Made by a program: the position numbers and the translations under genes | Shown: positions 56,382-64,000 of the stretch, piece after piece | Numbering within the stretch: position 1 is the first letter of the stretch | How the letters are laid out: the number at the start of each line of letters is the position of its first letter | Origin: Rhizomys pruinosus | Lineage: Eukaryota > Chordata > Mammalia > Rodentia > Spalacidae | Length of the DNA: 64,000 bases | Assembly (NCBI GenBank): GCA_009823505.1 | Contig: VZQC01013712.1 | Location: 1,557,757 to 1,621,756 of the forward strand | Reading direction: 5' to 3' | The notes under the pieces: model-generated | What the model saw: the letters and a program-made list of their open reading frames with translations, nothing else | Told to the model about the DNA's origin: nothing | Databases searched by the model: none

Positions 56382-56660
56382 ATATGCATATGTTGAAACA
56401 ATATGGACTGGAGGGAACAACAACAACAAAAGAACTGGGTCAGGGAACCGAATGAAGCAGTAAAGTTCTTCCCCCTCAAAAAAATAATAGTCTGCTTTGA
56501 AAATCATTGAAAAGACTCAGAAGGAGATACAAGACATATATGGCAGACAGCATGAACTCAGGAGGGGTAGGAGGTATAGATGGGGAAATGAGTCTGGATT
56601 GAACTGAGGAGTGATCTATGAAATGCACAAAACTTCAATAAAAGATTAAAAAAAATGAAC
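55013..56660 (+). mobile_element. L1 with 910-bp 5' inversion (twin priming) and 3' UTR
   Basis: 55016-55922 is ORF2 on the minus strand; its left edge reads, on the minus strand, AAAAATGACATAATG. 55923 onward is ORF2 on the plus strand, starting AACTTTGCAGGTAAATG. In uninverted copies (for example 45447) these two ends are directly adjacent (GGCATCATG/AGCTTTGCAGG), so the two parts are contiguous ORF2 segments in opposite orientation. The 3' UTR resumes at about 56390 (TTGAAACAATATGGACTGGA) and ends TTCAATAAAAGATTAAAAAA; 56060-56290 is unassigned. Confidence 0.88.
56296..56395. repeat. Compound microsatellite (AC)n(AT)n(GTATAT)n
   Basis: ACAC from 56296 to 56315, TA to about 56332, then nine or so TATATG/GTATAT units to 56385. 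Confidence 0.95.
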
Positions 56661-56860
56661 ATTATAAATATTAGCAAAAATGTTTGTCATCTTTGTAACC
56701 TGTGCACATACCAAGTGATTTGGTAAATAAAATAAAAAGAATGTCTTAGGTATAAATTCTAATAATTTGGTTTCCACCATGGTTCTACTACTAGCTGGCA
56801 GTAACCCCTAGGAATTTTGGAGCCTCAGTCTGTAACCAAGAAAACAGTAGAAATAATGTA
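56661..56860. other. No feature recognised
   Basis: Unique-looking DNA. Confidence 0.4.
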
Positions 56861-57515
56861 TGAGGATTTGCTTTTTTTTATTGATGCTTTGTGTATTTCA
56901 TACATCATTTTCCAATTCAGTTCAGGCATATATCCCCTTCCCTTCCCCCCACCCCACCTCTACCCATCCCAGATCATGCATTCTGCCATAACTTTTCTGC
57001 ATCTTTCTGGGTTTTTTGTTTTGTTTTCATTTTTTTTAACAATAAGTGATAATTTGTGAGTACAAGCATCCTTCATATAAAACCAATTTGCGAGCTGTTG
57101 TGCCCAAACCCACACAGTTCATGGGTCCCACCATCCAGCAGGAGGGGCTTGTATGTTCAATCAAGTTGATCAAATGAGTGTCCAGTCTATATTGTTGTAG
57201 TTTCACCATTCACCCCAATCGAAGCCCTTACATTCTACCACACCCCCTCTTCCACAGATTGTTCCCTAGGCTTAGAAAAGGGGCCCAGGTGGATGAGAAG
57301 CAAAACAGTCTACTTTTTCTGGAGCTGTTGTCTTGGTCTCTAGTCAATTCTGGCTGTTTTCTTTCATGGGCTGCCAGCTTGTCCAGGCATAGCCTTTCGA
57401 TCCTACTAATGAAGCACTCGCAATTAGATATATAGGTATTTAAACATTACTAATTGTTATGGACCTCACAGACATCTATTGACTATTCCACCCAAACACC
57501 TGAGGATTTGCTTTT
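56861..57515 (-). mobile_element. L1 3' UTR (second type), antisense, with 15-bp target duplication
   Basis: TGAGGATTTGCTTTT at 56861-56875 and 57501-57515. Between them, minus strand, is the same UTR as at 9570 and 50790 (CTGTGTGGGTTTGGGCACAA, GCAAATTGGTTTTATATGAA). The body carries the G-rich tract on the minus strand (CCCCACCCCACC on the plus). A perfect target duplication of this length marks a fairly young insertion. Confidence 0.93.
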
Positions 57516-58579
57516 AAATAGAAGTTTCAACATAAATTAAAGGGAAGTTTTCTATCAGTATTGTGGTAGAAAAGATGAAACACAATTATGCATAGCTACG
57601 GTAAATAATGAAAAATAAATTAAGAAATATATAAATGGAATTTTCTGGACTTTTAAAGAGAGAAATTTTGCTCTGACTAAAAAGAAAAGTTTCATGAAGA
57701 TGCGAGTATTTGAACTAGGCCTGACAGAAAATTTCATTTGTGTTCATAAAGTTGGGTTTAATGGAATTTGCCACAAATAGTATGGGAAGTGTGGACCACA
57801 TGGAGGGAACTCACCACACTCATTTATCTCATATGGCTTCTGGTTTTTCAAATCCTTTCCTAAAACAGCCTTCCTCCATATGTATTCTGTTTCTATTTAC
57901 TACTCATTCTATTTGTTTTACTGTGCTCTACTCTGCCTCAGTTCCCTGTGTAGCCTACCTCCTAACCCATGAGATGTATGTGATTGTTATTTGATGTGAT
58001 CATTTCTCTTCTACCTTTCTTATGGCATTATCTGAACTTTATGTGGTACTATATTTGTTATGATTATCTAATATTCCATGGATTCTAAATATGTGGCACA
58101 GATTCATTTCATATTCTCTATTATTATTCTTACATACATCTCTTCCTCGAAATACTTTGCTGAATAGATAAATATTCACTGGATATTTACTGAGGGCTTA
58201 TTTTTTGTTCAGTATAGTGCTAGGCAGAATAGATAACAGAACATCATTTCTGCCCTAAGTTTTTTACAGCCTAGCCAGAAAGTCCAAGATTCATGTGAAA
58301 TAATTTTATAGAATTAGAAAACAGAACATAATGCATAAATCACTGTGATTACCCAATATCCACAGGGTCAGTAAAATATAACTGACTTAACCATTTGTGC
58401 AATTGTTATACATTTTATAGAAAGCCATACATACAGAGCAGTTAAGGAAATATGGAACTGACTGGCAGATTTTTACTTAAATGGAAAAGTTAAAATATAC
58501 AATTAAATTGTTGTTTAAATCTGTTTGGAAACACCAACTATTTATTGGTTTAAAGTTGCAATTAAATGATTTCAAATTA
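57516..58579. other. Unique DNA, possible L2/MIR relics, no gene
   Basis: GAGTATTTGAACTAGGCCTG at 57704 resembles an old L2 motif, and TACTGAGGGCTTATTTTTTG with AGTGCTAGGCAG around 58189-58228 resembles MIR/L2. Neither can be bounded. Confidence 0.4.
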
Positions 58580-58800
58580 AGGGGCTGGAGAGATGGTCTT
58601 GCGGTTAAGAGCACCTACTGCTATTGCAGAGGATCCAGGTTCAATCTCCAGCACCCACATGGCGGCCGAGAACCACTTTAACTCCAGTTCCGAGGGAATC
58701 CGACACTCTCTTCTGATCTCCACGGCTTTGCACGACATGGGTGCACAATGCAGACAGTACATTCATACATATAAAAAAAATAAATAAAATTTAAAAAAGA
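58580..58800 (+). mobile_element. B2-superfamily SINE, well preserved
   Basis: GGGGCTGGAGAGATGGTCTT, GCGGTTAAGAGCACCTACTG, B box GGTTCAATCTC, CACCCACATGGCGGCCGAGA, ACAGTACATTCATACATATA, tail AAATAAATAAAATTTAAAAA. ATTTCAAATTAA flanks it (58567 and 58799), a 12-bp target duplication. Confidence 0.96.
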
Positions 58801-59639
58801 TTTCAAATTAAAAAAGCCATTTTATGTATCATCTCAATAAATACTGCATTATATTGATCAGGTCCCTGAAGATAGTTTGGGTAAATTCTCTCTTAAGTAA
58901 ATATTTAATTCCGGTTCACTATTTATCTGCCAATGAATATTTTGGTCAGAGTTCCTAATAGTACTTGGATAATGAACCTCCTTTTCTGAAAGCTAATTGG
59001 CTTTTACAAAAAATGAAAAATCAGAGAATTTTCTATGTAAAAATTTGGTAGACATGACCCTAAATGTGTATCCATGGGTCTTGTATTAAGTAAAATTCCA
59101 GGTGGCTTCCCAAGAACCCCAACCCCTGGCATGTATAGCTTCAGTTTTAAATAGTAGGTTAGAATTATTGTGATTTATATCCTAAAGGTGAAAAATTTAC
59201 AGATGTAATTAAAGTCCCTAATCAACTGGCATTAAGTTAACAACAACAACAACAACAACAAAAGTGATTATCTATGACCTAATGAGATGTAACCTTAAAT
59301 GACAAAAGTCTGAGAGATTCTAAACAGCAGAGTTGCTTGCCTCTTGTCTTGAAAGAAAGCAAATGCATTTCAAATTGCCATAGGAGAGAGTCCTTACTAG
59401 GGCATGAAGGCAGAATCTAGGAGATAGGGCTAGCCACCAGTTGTTCAGCAAGAAAATGATACCTCACCCTTATAACCACAAGAAAACAAACTTCAATTCT
59501 GGCAAGAATCTAAATGAGTTTGAAATCTCACCCTGGGTTTCAAATGAAAATATAGACCAACCATTGATAACTTGGTATCAGACTTGTGATATCCTGATCA
59601 ATGACAGCACATATTGTTCAGGTGGTTAATGTTGCTACA
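58801..59639. other. Unique DNA with a CAA microsatellite
   Basis: (AAC)8 at 59239-59262. No gene or family recognised otherwise. Confidence 0.5.
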
Positions 59640-60808
59640 TTAGCAATAGTCCATTAAATAAATATTTCAGTGCAAGGTATGGGATATCTTCTTTCAAGAT
59701 GTTGGTCTGTGAGGCTCCTGTGGCTCCCAAAACAATACAGGCCCCTGCCATTTTTCTTGGTTAACCACCAGAACTAGAAGACAGGACCCTATTGCTGAAA
59801 AGATCACCACCTTAGTCACAAGATAAAGAGAAGTCAGTCTGGAACTGAGCTGGAAGATTCCTTTCTGTTGATAAGCCTTCATAGTGCTGAAAGGTGCTAT
59901 GCAGGGTGCTAAGGGATGAAAGTCATCAATAGTTTGACACAGCTGTGAACAGTGAAAGCTTCAATACTAACCTGCCAGGCAAGCTATGTCTACTGATGCA
60001 ATAGTAGCATGAGTATAATAAGAGTAATCAAGAGCTTTCTGACTGGATTTGAGGCCTGCTCCACAGGAGGAATTTATTCCCATTACTATAAACACAATCA
60101 AAAGTGCATGGAAGGGTAGGTTATAGGCTCTAGGGGGGAACTTACTGTTTTTCTAAATAGGCACATTGACAAAGTGCCTTCTAAGTGTTTATACTGATAG
60201 ATTAGTGCTACCCTCAACCTAGGTCAGAGAAACTTCTTTTTTTGCAGTGGACAGCAGATAATGAGAATAAGTGCTTATGAGTTTTCAGCCCTAAATGGGA
60301 GATTATTATAAACCCACTCACAGCATGGTTCAGGAAACACGGAAATGGGAGTAAGATGATTATAAGAGCTAGAGAATTGGGAAAAGGACTGTAAACACTG
60401 CCTCTGGGACATGATGTGGCTATGGCCACTGTACTCATTGACATATTGGAGCTGTGGTTACTTGTGCAAGACCTGTTTAAGTTTGGCCTTCTACCATTTC
60501 ATCAGGCATGGAGGACTGGAACATGAGGCCCTACCCCTCACTGAGGGACAATGGACAATTAATGGTTGTTGTGAGAGTGTGAGAACTAGTTCTCAGAGGT
60601 CACTAGGAATTTATCTTTTGCTAAAAAAAAAAATCACCTTTAAACCTAATGATTTACAGAAGACCATAAAATGTGTCATGAAACTTGAAGGAGGATTTTT
60701 GGGGAGGAAGGGTTCAGTGGGATAGGCATGAGGATAAGAATAGGGCAATAGGATCAAAGGATATTATATATGTAAGGAATTCTGAAATAAATAGCTTATT
60801 TAAAAAAA
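59640..60808 (+). mobile_element. L1 long-type 3' UTR, diverged
   Basis: CCCAAAACAATACAGGCCCC, AAGACAGGACCCTATTGCTG, GAGCTTTCTGACTGGATTTG, and a late AAGGAATTCTGAAATAAATA tail followed by A-run 60801-60810. Parallels 14715-15950 throughout. Confidence 0.75.
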
Positions 60809-60809
60809 A

Positions 60810-61018
60810 AAGAGCAAGCTCTATTAGAGCCTTTAAGAGCACTGGCCGCTCTTGCAGAGGACTAGTGTTTAGTTCTAAACACCCATATGGTAACTGTAAA
60901 TATAGTTCTTGGTGATCCATGCCCTATTTTGGCTCCTATAGTCATTGCATGCATGTGATGCACTTACATACCTGCAGGGAACACACTCATACGTATAAAA
61001 TAAATATAAATAAAACAT
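60810..61018 (+). mobile_element. B2-superfamily SINE, diverged, 5'-truncated
   Basis: TTAAGAGCACTGGCCGCTCT, TGCAGAGGACTAGTGTTTAG, ACACTCATACGTATAAAATA, tail AATATAAATAAAAC. Confidence 0.85.
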
Positions 61019-61189
61019 TTCATAAAAGCCTGCAGGTAGGCTGTGCCTGTACTTTTGATCTACTGAAATTGTATGATAATAATTAAGTACCTTCAAAGCC
61101 ATTAAATTTACAGAAATTTGTTAAGTTGTGATAGAACTCTATTATGATATAAAATAAATTAAAAAGTATCCTAAGTTCCTGTTGTCCAG
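61019..61189. other. No feature recognised
   Basis: Short AT-rich stretch. Confidence 0.4.
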
Positions 61190-61830
61190 GATGCTGATGA
61201 CCTCCAAGCCAGCCATAAGGTTGATGATCTCACAGCCAAACACATGCCAGAACTGATGGCCCCAAGGCTACAAGACTGGTAGTCTTATACAGCCAACATG
61301 AAGATGGGAAGCTGTTGGCTTCCAAGGCCCCCACATGGCTGATGGCCTTGTGGCCAAACCCACAGCTGAGGAGTTCGTAACTCCACAGCCAAACCTGTGT
61401 CTGTGTTACCCTCACTACAATTCAATTGGCCAGGGAGTTGCTGGTTTCCACAACCAGACAAGCTGAAAATTTAGCTGTAAGTTTACCAGCCCCATGATTG
61501 ATCTGGCTAAGGAAAACATGCCTGCAATAACAACCCAGAGATCTTGTCAATTCATAAAACTTGTAGGAAATCCCTTTATTCTTACAGAGCGAGCAGCTTA
61601 AATTGGTTCGGGGCAGACAGCCTCCACATTGCATGACATCATTTCCCAGGGGCCAATCCTAGGCCTCCATAATGAACATGTCATCCCAACTCTTGGGTAT
61701 AAACAGACAGGCTGTGTGACCTTTACTCATGACTCTGAAGTATGCTGGCTGAAATGTTACCCCACAAGCCCAACCTCAGGTACTCCCACAAAGACACTGA
61801 GGCCTAAAAGTATAATATGTCTCTAGACAA
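61190..61830. repeat. Unassigned G+C-richer segment with repeated motifs, possibly LTR-derived
   Basis: Words recur: ACAGCCAA(A/C) at 61230, 61283 and 61386; TGATGGCC at 61254 and 61339; GGCCAAACCCACAGCTG at 61349. CTTCCAAGGCCCCCACATGG stands between. Composition and a motif GGTTCGGGGCAGACAG at 61604 suggest a decayed retroviral-type element, but no termini are visible. Confidence 0.35.
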
Positions 61831-62002
61831 TGTTTCATAGCAGGTATATAATTCAGATGTTAGGATTCCAGATAATGATTGCGGCCAGTTCTGTAAAGCT
61901 TTGATTATTACAGACTTCTAATATTCACAAAGAGGGGAAGTTACATACCAATTTTATAGGCAGAACAGACTGAATAACCTAAAATTATTTTTATTTTAGT
62001 TT
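61831..62002. other. No feature recognised
   Basis: Short unique stretch. Confidence 0.4.
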
Positions 62003-62163
62003 TTTTCTTTTTTTTTTTTTTTGGTATTTTTGAAGCAGGGTCTCCCTTTTAGTACCAGCTGTCCTGGACCTTGCTCTGTAGACCAGGCTGGCCTTGAACT
62101 CACAGAGATCCACCCACCTCTACCAGTGCTGGGATTAAAGGCACGTGCCACCATTTCCGGCTA
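62003..62163 (-). mobile_element. B1 SINE, antisense, full length
   Basis: T15 run, GAAGCAGGGTCTCCCTTTTA, TGTAGACCAGGCTGGCCTTG, CAGTGCTGGGATTAAAGGCA, CCACCATTTCCGGCT. CTAAAAATTATT beyond its head echoes CTAAAATTATTT before its tail, a probable target duplication. Confidence 0.95.
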
Positions 62164-62639
62164 AAAATTATTTATTAATCATTTATAATTGTCCATTAAG
62201 CAACCATATTTATTTTTCCTCATAGTATAGTCCCCATTGTTGAAATGGTTTCAGTAGCACCACATCTCATGCTCAGATCTATTTTTCTTTGTTTCTTTCC
62301 TGTGGTTCTGCCAAAACATCCTTGTCCAGCATCTCACTCTCATAGATCTCTGTCTGATGAGAGGTGTTAATCCAATCCATTAATTTATCCACCAACTATT
62401 AATAGAATGACCTACCACATGTAAGAAACAGTCAGCACTACTCTGTGGAATGGAACCAGACCTATAAATGTGTTATGCGTGTATTTACACAAGGCTCTGT
62501 GTAAAAGGACCATTGCTTGATTTCATGGTCTAATTTTGCTGTTTTAATCACTATCCATTTTTGAACAAAAGACTCCCATTTTCATTTTGCACTGATGTTT
62601 GGCAAATCACATTGCTGGCACTGCTGTGAAATTATAATG
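62164..62639. other. Unique DNA, no gene
   Basis: No family recognised. Confidence 0.5.
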
Positions 62640-62775
62640 AAAAAGAGATATAAGGAGACAAATAATAATGCATTTAGCGAGGACACAGGGAGTTGGAGGG
62701 GGAATGGAATAGATATGATCATTTTATGTTGTACATATGTGTGAATTTTTGAAAAATTTAAAAACAGAAAATGGT
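62640..62775 (+). mobile_element. L1 3' tail, old
   Basis: GAGGACACAGGGAGTTGGAG, AATAGATATGATCATTTTAT, GTTGTACATATGTGTGAATT: the ending of an old rodent L1. Confidence 0.6.
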
Positions 62776-63639
62776 GTATCTATTTGCTTATCTTGACTCT
62801 GTTAAGAAAGCGCTGTGTCCTCATTGTCAAGTCAGTTTCCTCCTCTCTGAGCCTTAAATTTTCTATAAATTGAGGGGATCAGTCCCATACATTGTTAATG
62901 AAAATCACTGAAAATATTTTTATGAACATAAAGTACAAATTCTCAGTGTAAAACTCTGATCTTTCCTGCAGGCTTATTCATATCCCAGTATTCTCAATAC
63001 TTCCTTACATTCCAACAACTTTTCATTCCAACAAACGGGTTCCATTCCAAACAAATGGGTTCCAAACAAATGGGTTCAGGAGCAGTCACACTTCAAGTCA
63101 TATTGAAGGAAGCTTCACTCGATCTGCACTACATGGGAAGTAATTATTTCCCAGACATGGAAACAAGAAAAATTTCAGATACAGATGACTGAAACGTGTA
63201 AAGCCACCAATAGTGCATGGCTACAAGTCTAGGCTCACAAATCAGGGGGAGAACGTTCAAATCAAGCCTGGTACCACCTGCTCTGCTCCATAGTTCCCAG
63301 CCCTTTTCCAAATCTGTATGTAGTTCGTAGCCACATTTTCACACTCACATATAACATCCTTATGCACACACATACACATGTACACATGTACACATAAACT
63401 CACAGTCTCATAAAATACTCTGATGAAGATAGGTCTTTCTCAGTTGCAATTTTTTTTTTGTTTCAGGGTGAACAATCCCCACCCTACAATGGGGGTTCAA
63501 AATACCTTCCCACTCTCCCTACTTTTTGTGACTGTATTTATTTAGTGGAAATCCATTTCTTCACCTTATTACCCATATACTAACTTAATAAAACAACTCT
63601 CAACTTGCAATTGTCCACACAGTTGTAAATAGGTAGTGA
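62776..63639. other. Unique DNA with a short degenerate tandem repeat
   Basis: 63010-63080 holds CATTCCAACAA units ending GGGTTC (see findings). 63360-63400 is rich in CACATGTACACA. No coding signal. Confidence 0.5.
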
Positions 63640-64000
63640 CTTTCTAAAGTTGGGCATCAACTACTCAGTAACTAAGGGCAATAGTCAACAAGTGAGACCT
63701 CTTTAAACTAAAAAGTTTCTGTTCAGTAAAAGAAGCAACTAAGGAAGTGAAAAGAAAACCCACAGACTTGGAGAAATATTTTCACCAGCTACTCATCCCA
63801 CAGAGGATTAATATCCAGAATATAAATAACTCAAAAGCACAAAGAATCAAGAAAACAGATGGCCAAATTGAAAGATATGCTATGTACCTGAACAGAGTTC
63901 TCAAAAGAAGAAACAAAAGTAGCTAAGAAACACCTTAAAAAGTTTCAATACACTGAGTAATTTGGAAAATGCAAATCTAAAGTACTTTAAGATTTAACTT
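63640..64000 (+). mobile_element. L1 ORF2 fragment, continues past window end
   Basis: GCATCAACTACTCAGTAACT, CTTTAAACTAAAAAGTTTCT, GAGGATTAATATCCAGAATA, GATGGCCAAATTGAAAGATA: the ORF2 C-terminal half in broken frame. Confidence 0.9.

Noticed and set aside
56207..56507. 90- and 75-codon frames rich in YT and YI repeats
   Set aside because: Direct translations of the TA/CA/GTATAT microsatellite.
1..64000. CRISPR array, prokaryotic operon, phage or plasmid module
   Set aside because: No regularly spaced repeats, ribosome-binding sites or coding density. The repeat families are those of a rodent nuclear genome.

Overview
This window is intergenic DNA from a mammalian nuclear genome, most likely a muroid rodent. 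The diagnostic content is 7SL-derived B1 SINEs, tRNA-derived B2/B3-type SINEs, an ORR1-like MaLR LTR element with its 5-bp target duplication, rodent L1 fragments and a few decayed mammal-wide MIR copies. The species cannot be fixed from sequence alone. I see no intact protein-coding gene, no functional RNA gene, no CRISPR array and no prokaryotic feature. Nearly all the open frames are L1, SINE or LTR remnants or chance frames in AT-rich DNA.

Layout. 1-1.6 kb is antisense L1 ORF2, followed by a two-copy ~133-bp GC-rich tandem repeat. 2-7.5 kb is mostly unique DNA carrying an intronless broken copy of Blzf1 (golgin-45) on the minus strand and a perfect 21-bp hairpin. 7.5-16 kb is a deep nest of L1s, B2s, B1s and an LTR remnant, with an antisense L1 5' region and a twin-primed L1 with a very long 3' UTR. 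15.9-25.3 kb and 25.7-35.2 kb are two copies of the same ~9.4-kb block: unique DNA, one ORR1-like provirus-like element, MIR, B2 and an RMER-like LTR element. A single N at 25745, inside a TA microsatellite, lies immediately before the second copy. 36.4-64 kb is ordinary rodent intergenic DNA: L1 3' ends (many of one long-3'-UTR family, all on the plus strand), two twin-primed inverted L1s, B1/B2s, microsatellites, a second single N at 47268 and an 82-bp perfect inverted repeat at 49.9 kb.

The strongest observations concern structure, not genes. (1) The duplicated block is best read as two unmerged contig ends or haplotigs. Copy 2 starts exactly after the N, its divergence is concentrated in repeats, and copy 1 ends in a B1 that looks chimeric and has lost the right-hand target duplication that copy 2 keeps. 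(2) An 82-bp perfect palindrome sits beside a truncated B2, with three copies of the B2 target site around it. (3) The Blzf1 retrocopy is recognisable end to end but has two frameshifts, two stops and a deletion. (4) A 112-nt exon-like segment (strong acceptor, one open frame, plausible donor) is present in both copies of the block. I found no convincing previously undescribed biological system. The items above are the ones worth checking.
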